This document shows positions 1 through 12,055 of a DNA stretch of 64,000 bases, piece by piece. Under the pieces are notes generated by a model, which was given only the letters and a program-made list of their open reading frames with translations, had not been told where the DNA came from and made no database searches. Numbering within the stretch: position 1 is the first letter of the stretch; each line of letters starts with the position of its first letter. A program made the position numbers and the translations under genes. Source of the stretch: Magnaporthiopsis rhizophila. Lineage: Eukaryota; Ascomycota; Sordariomycetes; Magnaporthales; Magnaporthaceae. The DNA lies in contig PYSS01000117.1 in NCBI GenBank assembly GCA_003049465.1, forward strand, positions 29,646 to 93,645, read 5' to 3'.

Positions 1-1771
1 TTTTCTCTTCTGTCGCTTGTCTGATTTTTTTAGTCTTATTTTCTCCGCTTCCGTTGGTAAGGCTGACAAGGGTTCACGAGTGCTTCTCGGGGGGGGAGGA
101 AGGGTGTCTCAACCTTGCCCCTGGCAGATGACACCAAGGACTCGATGCTGTGTCAGAGGAAGGAATAGTTCTCGACGTCGCACCAGGGCCCAAATATATC
201 ACCCAGTCTGCGGGTGACACGGGCGACACAGAGCGACTCGACCGCTCGCGCTATCTATGTCAAACCTGCCACCCGACAAAGCCAGCGCCGTCACCCGCGA
301 CGCTGAGCGACGACGGGATCTGACGGCGTGCACAAGACGACACAGCCCCAGCCGCCATCCCCCCGAGGCCCCGGGGTAGCAAGGAAGCATGCGCCGAGGA
401 TCCCGGCAGGATGGCGAGAGAGCGCACTAAACACGGGAGCCTGCCGTAGTTTGGCTTCGAAAGGCTTTCTACGCATGCAGCACCGAAACGCTCTCTGGGG
501 TTCGGTCAGTATGCCTCGCTGAAAGAGGCAGGCCGGCGACCCAGTTCGCCCGTTGGTCGGCGTGCATGCAGCAGCAGCAGCAGGCAACCAGGTGGTTCCA
601 CGCCATGTCGGGAACTTTTGTGTGTCTTCCTCTCTGTGTTGCCTCGCTCCACATTGTTTCCCCTCCGCACACCCCTGCCGTGGCATCCGGAAGATAGCCT
701 GAGATGCCTTCACCGGTGTTTCCTTCCTAAACAACATCCCAATTACGTATGCTATGCGAAGTCCTCTGCACGTAGGTTGCATTCTGGCCATGTCGCCGTC
801 ATAGAGTGTCCGACAGACCGAGGGTGTGCATGGCATGCGGCCACCTATACATCCGAAGGCACCTTGGCATACAGCACCCGCATGTGCAACCGTATAGGCT
901 CCTTGGCTCCCTCCTATGACCGCATCGGAAGGATGCCCCTTTTGGTCACTGACCTAGTCGACAATTTGTGCGACACTTCGTTGGCGCGTGTACGGTATGC
1001 GGATATTTTTGGGGGACATCTTTCTGTCAGACCGGACGAAGACGAAATCCCGTCTTTGCCGGCCAAACAACCATCACCGTGATCATGGGACAAGAGCCAC
1101 AAAGCCACCTCGGACGAGGCTTCGTATAATCGGCTTGTTCCACCCAACACGCTCTAGCTCCTCCGCGCTAGTCGCGCCAGATGATCATCGCCTGACAAGG
1201 GAATCAAGGCAGGAACTGCCGCACGAAACGAGGCATCCCGGCGCAGCCTTTGACGCGCCCCCAATGGCTTGCATTAGTGCCTCCGTGTGCACCAACCAGT
1301 GCGCCCTCATGACATGTATGAGTGCAGGACCCGCGCCTAGCTTGCCGCTCGGGCTAATGCACATCCGGCGCTTCATCCTTTGTGGCGTCACGGCTGTCGT
1401 CGTCAACCCGCAGTCGGCATGCCATAATATACCCGCATCGGGGAGGCGTCCGCTCGGGTTCGTTTCCCAGCCAAGAGGGGCGTTTGTAAGCAGGATGAGA
1501 TCGGTCAAGCGTGCTACGTTGTATGCCGATTCGCCAGGCGAAACAAAGCTAGGGAGAAGGCACCTTTGACTAAAGAGAGATAGTAAGAGCGAGAGATAGA
1601 GCGAAAAGAGAAACCAAATAGCAAGCCAACCAACCCACAAAGCAGGAGGCACCCAATGACAAAACCAAGCAAACCTGGTGACCTGCAATTGCCGAATGAC
1701 TCCCGATAACGCCGATGCCCGAACCAATGAGGATATCCAGACAAAGAGGAGAGCAGAGCAGGCTGCACGCC
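1..1771. other. intergenic, no gene recognised
   Basis: This is the 3' flank of the glutamate dehydrogenase gene. Open frames on both strands are short, rich in Arg, Cys, Ser and Pro, overlap one another in several frames, and match no family I know. I see no tRNA, repeat array or transposon domain. The last part should hold the GDH 3' untranslated region. Confidence 0.5.
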
Positions 1772-2066
1772 TCACCACCAGTCTCCTTGATCGTGCATGG
1801 CGGCGGCGACCTTGACGAAGCCGGCAATGTTGCTGCCGGCGACCAGGCTGGGCAGCTCGCCCTCCCGAGCCGGGACGTACTCCTTGGCCGTATTGAGGCC
1901 AATCCGGAACGCGTTCTCCATGATGGACTTGAGCTCCTTGTCGACTTTTTCCGAGGACCAAGCCAGACGCTGGTTGAGACGAAACACGCGGGGTTAGCAC
2001 TGAGAAAGAGAGAGAAGAAAAAAGAAACCTCCGTATCTTTTGTACAGCCTGGCGAAAACCTAAGAC

Positions 2067-2103
<37 letters not shown>

Positions 2104-3643
2104 GGTGCCTCCTTACCGAGCTGTTCTGCCCCATCTCAAGCCCAGACACGGCGACGCCGCCGCAGTTGGCAGCCTTGCCGGGCGCGTACCACACGGCGGC
2201 GGGCCCCCTGTTATCTCTCCTGTTTCTTTCAAACACGTCGATGGCGGCCTGCTCGCAGCCCATGTTGGACCCTTCGGCCACGAAGCGCACGCCGGCCGCC
2301 ACGAGCGCCTCGGCCTCGGCGCCGCTGACCTCGTTCTGCGTCGCGCACGGCAGCGCCACGTCCACGCGCCCGACGTGGGCCCAGGGTCGCGCGTTGGGGA
2401 TGTACGTGAGCCGCCTGGGCTCTACTTCTTCTTCTTCTTCTTTTTCGTGTTGCTCCTTGTCCTCGACGCCGTTGCTGCTGTGGCCGTTGATTCCGTTGCC
2501 GTTGACTCCGTTGCCGTTGGCATGTCCGTTTGAGTGACCATTGGCGCCGTGACCGTTCGAGCGATGCCCGTTGCTGCCGCGGGCGTGACTGCACCCGGGG
2601 AGCTCCGACAGCGGCCGACGCCGCTCCTTGAGGGCCATGACGGCCTCGACGTCGGCGCGCGTGACGCCCTTGTCGCCCTGCGCGACCAGCGCTCCCTGCG
2701 AGTCCGAGAGCGACACGACGGTGCCGCCCAGCTCCATGACCTTGAGCGCCGCGTACTGCGCCACGTTGCCCGACCCCGAGATGGCCACGCGCTTGCCCGC
2801 CCAGCCGCCCTGGCCCGCGTGCTCGAGCATGTGGGTGACATAGTAGGCCAGGCCGTAGCCGGTCGCCTCTGTCGATTTGTGTTAGCCACGTCCTCTTTCG
2901 CCCTTCCGGCGGACTAAAAGGGAAGAAAAGGGAGGCGGAGGTGAGAGAAATTCTCCAACATACCAGGACGGATGAGGCTGCCGCCCCAATCGAGCCCCTT
3001 CCCTGTAAGGACGCCCTCGAACTTGTTCCGCAGGCGGCGGTACGCGCCAAACATGAAGCCAATCTCCCTGCCCCCGACGCCAATGTCGCCCGCGGGCACG
3101 TCGGTCAGGGCGCCAATGTGCTTGCTGAGCTCGGCCATGAAGGCCTCGCAGAAGCGGCGGATCTCGGCGTCCGACTTGCCCTTGGGATCAAAGTCAGCGC
3201 CGCCCTTGCCGCCGCCCATCTGCAGTCCCGTGAGCGCGTTCTTGAAGATCTGCTCAAAGCCGAGGAACTTGAGGATCGAGAGGTTGACCGACGGGTGCAG
3301 GCGCAGCCCGCCCTTGTAAGGGCCCAGCGCCGAGTTGAACTGCACCCGGTACCCGCGGTTGACCTGGAGCGCGCCCGAGTCGTCGGTCCACACGACCCGG
3401 AACTGGATCACGCGCTCGGGGATGGAGACGACTTTGAGTGCCGTGCGCAGCTCGGGCTGCTTGTCGAACAGGCTGCTGTTCTCGAGCGTGCTGGCCAGCT
3501 CTGTCTCGGCGCGTTAGGCTTGTTCTGCGTTCTTTTTTTTTTTTTTCCTTGTCGTGGCTGACTGAAACCACCTGCTGAATCCCCGAATACCACTCACCAT
3601 TGTAAGCCTGCTCAAACTCGGGCTCGGACGGAAGGACAGGCAT
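1772..3643 (-). CDS. gdhA: NADP-specific glutamate dehydrogenase
   Basis: Cytosolic enzyme of ammonium assimilation: 2-oxoglutarate + NH4+ + NADPH to glutamate (the 'am' gene of Neurospora). Four exons: 3643-3598, 3500-2964, 2868-2117 and 1969-1772, giving 510 residues. The start MPVLPSEPEFEQAYN joins in phase to ELASTLENS as in the family. The substrate-binding GGGKGG motif, the PAGDIGVGGREIG segment and the Rossmann glycine motif SGSGNVA (about 225-231) are all present, and it ends SNIAGFVKVA..DQGDWW. The usual fungal length is about 450. The excess is one low-complexity block at about 285-344, Asn/Gly/His-rich and then a run of Glu, lying between the dinucleotide fold and the TYIPNARPW segment. 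The last intron (1970-2116) holds a 33-nt A tract on the plus strand. Identification is certain; exact splice sites are inferred. Confidence 0.95.
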
Positions 3644-6467
3644 TCTAGTAGTGTGTATGGGCGGATGACGCCTCGGAGGTATGGCCTAGATGGATCGAGA
3701 CAGGCTATTGGGCTACGGGTAGCTATAGAGGACTCGGCAGTGGGTACCTATAAATCACCAGACATGCGAATTTGGGGGTATCAAGTTATAGGAAAGACAA
3801 CGATGCAGAGGCAAAAGGAGAAGATGGAGGAGGAGAAGCAGACGTCCAAGAGAAAAAGGAGGTGGTCTCTTTATAGACACACACGACAGCGGCAAAGCAG
3901 GCAAAAGCAAATCTGCGGGCTTTTACCAGACCTCGTCCTTATATCCCGAGACCCATCCCATCTTGGCCTCTCGCTCGTTCGCCGCGTCTTCTGGCACGTC
4001 CCTCCCCTTGGTGTCCCTTCTACGGATGGAGCGATCGCGGTACGGCTAAACCCAGCGAAAATGGAGTTCGGGGAGGGAGGCTGGGCAGGCAGTGGGGGTC
4101 AGTCCATACGGAAACAGTATGTCGGCCCATTTATTAGAATTGGTCCGCCACTGCCCACAACAACCTAGGACTGGGATGGATGGTAGGGCATTGTGGGATC
4201 ATCGCGCTTCCCTCATCAGCCAGTCCCTCCACGCAAAATAACTCATGCGTCACTATAAGCAGGGCCGATCCCCACAGAAATCGCGCAACCCAACCCATCG
4301 GGAACGGCAACCCCAGCAACCCAACTACTGGAGTCTCGCGCCGCCGGTGCCGGAACTGAAGGGAAAGACCCGGAGGTTGCCAGGTGCGTCATCGCGAGCG
4401 GATGGGTGGTTGCGGGCTGACTGAGATGGATCCGTGACAATTGCAATCATGATGATTGAACCCCCAAAGCCAAGGGCTGCCGTATACGGACCAGACGTGA
4501 AATGCGCAGGACCCTTTTAAGCGAGGAGGCACCACATTGGTACCTAGTTTGCCCACAAGATGTCGTGTGCTTCGGATGTCGGCTCTGACGTACGTACTTA
4601 CGAGCCCGTCCGCCCACTAACCTCCGAGAAGCCCAGTAAAAAGAGCTCCCCCCGGTTTCTACCCGCAGGAGAGTCACTACCACTGCAACCCAGCCACACG
4701 GCAGGGACCCCATCGACCCCATCGAGCCCATGCGGGAAAGCATCGCGGCAAAAGCCCGCATCCGGGCATGTCGCATCATAGATCTCGACTTTCCATGATT
4801 GTCTCATCCATCGCGGCGGCTCCCTTATCCCCGGCGTCCCATTGGTCGCCGGTCCGCCACAGGCAAACAGTCGCAGCATCTTTTTGATAAAGTGCGCCTA
4901 ACAGAATGCTTAGGTAGGTGGGACGGCCGCCAAGAAGTTCAATTCCCTTCCCCATGTGGAGATGAAGCCCTGGAGAGAGGAGGCACGGAGTGTCCTTTGC
5001 GACGGGCGATACCGGAGCTGACCGTTTCTCTGGCACGATAATTTTCAGCAAATGAGATGGAATGCCTTGCAGCCCGTGGGGGGTCCCTTCAAGCTGATAA
5101 TCGCTCTCACAACCTACCTGTCTGATGGATGCTGGCGGAGGAGGTTAGTGGTAGAAACCAATGAGGCTAAGAGCAGAAGAAAAAAAAAGAAGAAGAAAAA
5201 AAAAAAAAAAAAGCAAACTCTCTCATTTTTGGCTGGGACTAAGAGGCGGGAAGCTGGCCGCCGTTATCATGGATTCAGCGGGCATAGCCCTCTTCTCTCA
5301 GCACAGATGTATATCGCGCGACACAAACGAAAGGACCTGAGCCAGCGGGCACGATCGCGCCCGTCATCCTGCAGAAAATTTCCCCTGAAATTTTTGCGTC
5401 CCATGGTCCAACCTCTCTGAGGCCGTTTGTTCCCGACGAGGCTGGAATCCCCGTCCGAGACTATATACAAAAACATATTACGAAAAAAAAGTGTCGTCCA
5501 TTTGGGGAACGGGCGACCGAAAAAAAAAAAAAAAAAAAAAAAAACGAAAAAGGCCCCCCTGCTCTCTATGTTTTAACCTCAAACCGCCCTGTCAAGACGA
5601 TAAGTGCCCAGATGCGCCTGAAACCCATGAATAGGATGTGCCCCATCAACCAGAGCACTTTCCTCCGGAAAAAGAAAAAAAGAAAAAGAAAATAGGGCAG
5701 GAGAACAAAGAGAAGAAAGAGACCACAGGCCAATGATGAGCGGGCGTCGGGTGGCATACTCTTGCAGGGCACAAAACGGCACCATGAAACCTCTTAGGGC
5801 AAAGAGCCAAAAAGTTTCCCGCTGCCAATCGTTGAGAGCGAAAACATTGCGGGAGACGAAAATCCGATGTGCAGTGGTTGGTATCTTGATCGAAGACGCA
5901 GATAAAAGTCCAATACAGTCAGCCCACCAAAGGCCTCCCAGCCTCCACGAATTAGGCATTAGCAGAATCTGAGAGGGGCCGCAAAAGAAGCTTTCATGGG
6001 AGGACAAATGGGAAAAGCAGAGCTGAGCAGCCTTTAACCCTCGATCCTGAAGTGCAGAGAGTGCCAGTGAAATTCAAAGAGAAGGAACAACCACCCGCCT
6101 CGATTGTCTGGGAAGTGAGGCTGAAATAAGTGATAAAGACACCAAAGACAAATCATGGGCGAATCCCTCGTATATAGCCCAGCGCGTGTTGAAGGCGATG
6201 AACCAAAACGCCACCATGGCGAGCAGGACAAACCAAGGGAAAAAAAAATCGAGGATGCGCGCCTCCAACGCCGCAGGCTATGAAGACGGTAGATGCGAGG
6301 ACTAACAGAGGAGAGGTAGACTGTGCAGTAAAAGGAAAGCCTGATGGGTAAAACTGTTCGGAGCGACCGAGACGCGCATTGCATGAGAGATGAAGCGGGG
6401 GACGTTCCTGACGACGGCAAAAGTCTGGCATTGGAGGTTGGGCAAGAGGGTCGGGCGAAGGAAGTGT
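3644..6467. other. intergenic: GDH promoter and SET1 3' flank
   Basis: No coding region recognised in 2.8 kb. The part next to GDH should be its promoter. Further on are simple A-rich tracts (about 5190-5212; an uninterrupted run of 25 A at 5520-5544). The short minus-strand frames between 5.5 and 6.5 kb look like downstream or untranslated sequence of SET1 and have no family likeness. Confidence 0.5.
3869..3875 (-). promoter_or_regulatory. possible TATA box of the GDH gene
   Basis: Read on the minus strand this is TATAAAG, about 230 nt upstream of the GDH start. Between it and the ATG (about 3800-3860) the minus strand is strongly CT-rich, the usual arrangement around transcription starts of highly expressed filamentous-fungal genes. 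Position and composition are seen; function is inferred. Confidence 0.4.
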
Positions 6468-9400
6468 TCAGTTGAGGAACCCCTTGCAGGCCGTGGTTCC
6501 GCAAAGGCACGCCACCCGATCCCTCTCATCTTCCTCGGGCTCAAACTTGTAGTCGTATGTGAGCTCCTCATCTATGAGCAAGGGGAAATACATGTTAGCA
6601 GGTGATCTTCTTTGACGCGAAAGGCTTAAGTAAGTTAAGATGCGAACAGCAACAGGAACTTACTTTGACCAATGTCTCTCAGAGCATAGATGACAATACG
6701 CTTGCTGCCTTCGACCTTGATGATCTTGGCTGTGCAGTTCGGCATGCAGCTGTGGTTGATGAAGCGTGCGATGCCGCCCTTCTTGGTCGCATCGATAACT
6801 GCCTCGTCATCTATCCGGAACAGGTACGTGCTGCCAATGCCGCTCTTGAGGTATCTCGCCTCGCGGACCTTGGCCACGGACGGTCGCACCTCCTCACCCA
6901 CGTACTCGATGATCATGTCGTCCTTTGGAATGTTCTCCATGGCGTACAGTCCCCAGTTGTGGATCGCGGACCGTGCAAACTTGACAGGCTTCTTCCGCTT
7001 TCTAAGCTGGTTGAACCGCAGCACGTCAGAGTCCTGGCCAAGCGTCTTCTTCTGGTCGTTGATCTCGGCAATCACACGCCGGTGGTTCGCCCGATTGGCA
7101 CGCGACGTGCCTCTCGAAATGTTATTTTCGTCGGGCACCTTGACAACTGTCAGGGTCTTGCTTGGTGCGTTGATCGCCCTGGCCTGTCGTTCCTCGCGTG
7201 CCTTCTTCACTTTGATGTGATGCGGCAAGTACTTTGACTTCTCCGAGTTGAGAATCTTCTTGACACCTTCGGTGCGTGCTGATCCGGTCGGGTTCGGTAC
7301 GTAGTAGCCCTCGATCTTGGGCTGCTTGGGGCCATTCACGGTGGGATCGACATTGAGTCTCGTGATTCGGTCTCGCCTCCAGAGCCAGAACTCCGGATCA
7401 CCAACGCTGCCAACTGGGAATCTCCGCTTGAGTCTCGTGAGATCGGGACGGTCCTTCACGCCAAGGGCCAAGGCATCCAGCGATGTGATGTCCAGCTCGA
7501 AGTTGGGTGGCAGCACGAAAGCAGAAACCAGTTCTTCTGGATAAAGCTCGGGGTCCAGTCCAAGCTTCTCCGACACCTCTGTCGTACTGGGCTGCCTTGG
7601 TTGCTCGGTCTGCTCCACCGCCGGTGCTTCTGGGGTAGCCTCGGTCTCCTCGGCCCTCGCAGACTGCTGCAGCGCCTCTTCTTCAAAAACCTTTTGCTGC
7701 GCGATCCTGAGGGCCTCTGCTTTCAGGGCCTCTCGCTCCTCAAAGATCTGCTTCTTTGTCTTCTTCTTGGCTTTGGGGGCCTTCTTCTTGCTCTTTGCCT
7801 CAGGAGCCGGGGTCGGCATGCGCGAGGTTTCTGTTTCGTCCCTGGCCGCGGCGTCCGCATCTTCGATGACAATGTCTTCGACGATGGGCTCGCGTGGAAT
7901 GGAAAACTCGGTCTCGATCTTGTCGATCGTCACGCCGAACAGCTCCTCATCGCTCTTCTTCTGACGCTTGATGGCTGTCTCTATTGGCAGCTCGAGTTTC
8001 CTCTTCTTGGTGGGCAGCAGCGCCGAGTCGTTCACCGCAAAGCTGGCCTCAGTCATAGAGTCCTCTTCCTGTCGACTCCAGGATCCCAGCTCGTCCTGGA
8101 TCGCATCCTCATCGGTACTCATCCGACTCCGAGGTCTGGACTCTGGTTCCTCCGTGTCCTCAACACGGGTCGTCCGCATGTCCAGATCCTCATCCTCAGA
8201 CTCGTTATCACTATCCGCTTTGAGACGGTAGTGCAGAGAACGGAATGCGTTGCGCACACGAGCCGGCCGACGACGCTCAAAGGGGTCGACGAAGCCTGGT
8301 CTCCTCTCGGCCAGGCCTGCATTTTTGATCTTGCGGATCCGAGGGAGAGCGGCGACATTCAAACGGGTTGGCTTTCCCGTCCGGCTCTCTATCGGATCCG
8401 CACGGGCATTCGGTGTCGAGGCGGTAGACCTGTCGTCGCCGCTGTCTAGTACGATGCTAGGCACCTCGGTGTCGAGTGGTTCCTCCAGATTCAGCTTGCG
8501 GCGCTTTGCCACGTGGTTCGCGGGATCCAGATACGTCACCAAGGCTGGCATCGCTATCTTGGCGCGGAGATGCCTCATCAGATGCCCAATTATCTCCGTC
8601 TTCATGACCCTGGCGGCTTCGACGGAGGGATCGAAATCTTTGGCTCGTTGCCTCTTTTCCTCCTCCAGGTCTGCATCCTCGTCGCGGCGCCGCCGATCCC
8701 GGTCGTCCCTGGGCGGTGGCCGGGTTTCTAGGGGCGGCGCCCTCCGCTCGGGCGAGAGACTGCGTTTCCTGGTCTCCTGGGCTTTCTGCGCCGGCGCCAC
8801 CGAGGGCTGGCTAGTTTGCCTAGGGACCGGGGGTGACTGGTAGCCATTGGGGTAGTACGTCATGACCATTGTATAGTCGAAGAGACGCCGACCATCTGTG
8901 GCGCAATAGCACCTCGCAGCGACGTCGCGATTCTTTTCGAGGAAGATGATATAATACCCGGTTTTTTCAAGGTATAATATCTCGTGGATGTCATACGACT
9001 TCAACCGTCTCATCATATGCGGGATGGTCAGGTCCGATGCCGGGACAGAGCTGTGGGGTATGAATATGAAGGGCTGTGCATGGATCGCCGTCGAGACTTG
9101 CATCTGCGCCTGATGGCGAACACTGCCAATGGGCGCGACAACCACAGGCCTGGGCCCCGGGCGCAGAACATCGATGGGAAACTTGGGCGACTGTAACATG
9201 GGTGATGGTAGAGTCTGGCGGAACGCGGCTGGCCCTTTGGGAGCAGTTGGCGGTGCCCTCGCAACGGCTCCAGTATTCCTCGGGGCAGTGGGGGCCTTGG
9301 CCTGGCTCGCAAGGGACTTTTCTTTGTCCTTCCTCAGGACATCCTCCATCATGCGACCGCTCTTCCTCCCGTCCGGGTCGTATTCGACCCGGACTTGGCT

Positions 9401-10622
9401 AGCCTCGATGCGCATTCCATTCATGCGCGTAACGGCGCGCTTAGCAGCGTCAATAGCCGAGATCGAATGCGGGCGAGATCGGTTCGGCTGGGAGTCCTTG
9501 TAGCGAAACGTGGCAAAGCCCAGATAGCTCCCAGTTTCGGGGTGCATCTTGTTGGAGCTCTCGGCGATGTCGCCGCACGACGCAAAGACAGCGACGACCT
9601 TGGAGAAGGAGATCAGGGGATTAAAGCCCATGACAACGACCTGAGTGGGCGGTCCGGGACCAATGGCGGTCTTGGGATCGTAGGGATAGGGGGGGACGTT
9701 ATAGGGCGCATGGCGCAGGCGTGCCTTGGGGTTTTTGCGGAAGTCGACATTGATATAATTGAGCCGACCGCCTTTGGCCAGGCGTGGATCCGGAGGAGGG
9801 GCGTCATTGTCCTTCTATTTCATTCAAAGATATTAGCCATCAAGTTCCACAAGACACATGACGCCCCTCCTCCAGTGACAGGTATAGTATGGGTATCGGT
9901 ATACGTACGATGCCGAAATCTTCATATATGGGCTTGGAAGACTTCTTCTTGTCGGACGGCACGGACTTGTCGAGCAGGGGGTCATATATGCACATACTGC
10001 CCATCACGGGGCGAGTCGTGTCGCGGGCAGGAATGCGCTCGACGGCGGCGGCGTCAAAGGACGGCGGGTCTGCATCTGGCAGGGCACCGTTGGGCGCGGA
10101 GGCGGTCGGAGTGGACGAGGCGGGCCCCTCAACCTTGTCGGGGCCGAGCGGTGTTGAGGCCAGTGGCCGTGAAGGACAAGAGGCGACCGAGTAGGACGGC
10201 GACCCGAGGTTCGTGAGCGGGGTGACATGGCTGCTTGAGCTCTTGGAGGGCGCCATGGCGCTGTGGTGGGGTGCCGACGAGCTGAAGATGGACGAGGTAG
10301 TGCTCGCGTGGGAGCTCGCCGAGCCAACGGCGTTGAGAATGTCGCCGGGGATGGACTCGTTGTCATCCACGTAGGGGCGTGGCGTGTCGGATGCGGGCTC
10401 ACTGCCGCGCAATGGAGCCGCCGTGGAGCTGCACAAGGCCAGGGCGGTGTCCTCGGCGGGCTGGCAGTCACCGCCGATGGGACTGGGACGTGAGATAGCA
10501 GGTGTGGACGGGGGGTCAGCCGGCCGCTTCCTGGCCCTCTCTCGCTCCAATGCCCTATCGCGGACGGCCTTGGGCGCGGCAGGGAAGCATGCGGTGAAGC
10601 TCGCCCCCGGGGGCGGAGGCAT
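6468..10622 (-). CDS. set1: histone H3K4 methyltransferase SET1 (COMPASS)
   Basis: Catalytic subunit of COMPASS, which methylates histone H3 Lys4 in the nucleus. Three exons: 10622-9909, 9814-6664 and 6571-6468, giving 1322 residues. The order is a Ser/Pro-rich N-terminus, a conserved NYINVDFRKNPKARLR segment, an RRM (about 295-390), a second Set1-specific RNA-binding-like region, a long charged linker, an N-SET region, a SET domain (about 1184-1305) with the SAM-binding and catalytic NHSCMPNC motif, and a post-SET zinc motif (CLCGTTAC) close to the C-terminus. The 3' splice restores the expected QNEELTYDYKFEP. Start: an upstream GTG is open in frame, but the first ATG (MPPPPGASFTACFP) matches the family's usual N-terminus. 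Intron 1 ends in a tandem acceptor, so one Lys may be optional. Confidence 0.95.
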
Positions 10623-12055
10623 CGTGAAAATTATCTCGTCAGCCACAACCACCGTCGACCAACCATCGTATTCGCGTCGCGGATGCTACGACAGCGCAAA
10701 CATGTGTGCCAGGAGAGGAGCGCGGAATCGGGGCGACGTTGTTGCTGCAAGGACAGGCGGGTGTACGCGCGGAATGGCTGCTGGACTGGGGCCACGCGAC
10801 AGACAAGCGCTGTCGGCTCCAAGCTGCGGCACGGGACTTGGGATGCGAGCGAAGATCCAGAAGACGCCCTGCGTGGGCGGCTGAGCCAGAGGTGACGGCA
10901 AAGTGACCAAGGGGGTACACGGAGGCCAATGAGGCCGGAAATGAGTTCTGCGAGGCGCTGCGACAAGATTGCCGGGGTTTGCTTGAACGAGCACCTCGTC
11001 GTGGAGGCGGCGTCGCGGGTTGCGCTGGCAGGATGCAGATTGAGAATGGCGAAGTTGATGTCGGAAAAAGTGGTCATCAGGGATGGCGGCACTCCACTGG
11101 CGTAATGGCGTCGGCGGGTGGATCCACACGACTGGGCTAACTTAAATTTCGTGTTCGGCCTCCATGGAGCGTGTTCAGGTGTCTTCTCGCCTCCTCCAAT
11201 GGGGTCGTGCATTCAGCGGCTACTCAGCTACCGCGTACTGTACAATAGCTGTGGCTGATCGGCTTTACCACTGTGGCCTTGGGTAACCCGCCGCTTTCTC
11301 CCATCACCTTGGGCCGTGCCAGTTGGTTGATTATGTAATATCTTTCCCCGCAGCAATTGGCTTCTAGGTATTGTCATGGAGGCAGAGAATGGGTCTGAAT
11401 TACCTGTGCCTAGCTGCAAGAAGCACAATATGAAGTGCCAGAAGACTCGAAACTCATCTGGGCATGTCTGGGGAGGGCGCACTGGACTGTAATGGGGCAT
11501 GCGGGACAGCAAAAAGGAGGGTGGGTGGGTTGCAGTAAGGAGAAGGGAGGCTTCTTGAAACCATGGAGCATTCTCTTGTTGGCCGCATGCATCTCGAATC
11601 TCTTTGCAATCTCGATACTGATTGGAATGAGACAGCCCGCTCTGCTGCTCAATGCCAGTCAGCCCCACAAGGCATGCGCATGGCCCAGGAAGGAAATGAT
11701 TGGCCATTTAGCCATTGCCCCTTTACTGGGAAGAGCCAAGGCATCATCAACAATGCCCCCCGAGAGAATCGAAAAGGAGTGTTTTTACACGGAATCCCTT
11801 CTCTTTCTCAGGGTGGTAAGCCGAGAGATTGATTACGAGGAATGATGACTCTTGTGGACGAAAAAAATTAAAAAAGGAGTGGCCAGTACAGCAACAAACC
11901 ACAAGCAAAACCCAAAACACAGAACACCCAAGTGAAGGCGCGCCGTCGCATGAAAAGCGACGACCGGACTGGCCCAAAAATAACCAACGCCACGTCATTA
12001 GATACATTCTATACGGAACAGACCAGAAAATGAAAACGACATTCTAGGATGCATC
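10623..12055. other. intergenic: SET1 upstream region
   Basis: Minus-strand frames here (the longest reaches about 11.2 kb) overlap the SET1 start in another frame and look like leader or promoter sequence. Small plus-strand frames around 11.4-11.85 kb match nothing I recognise. The end next to 12.05 kb should carry the securin-like gene's 3' UTR. Confidence 0.45.

Noticed and set aside
1185..2069. 294-codon minus-strand frame overlapping the GDH 3' end
   Set aside because: It runs antiphase through a real GDH exon and intron and has no family likeness.
10631..11212. 193-codon minus-strand frame upstream of SET1
   Set aside because: It overlaps the SET1 start in another frame; more likely leader sequence than a gene.
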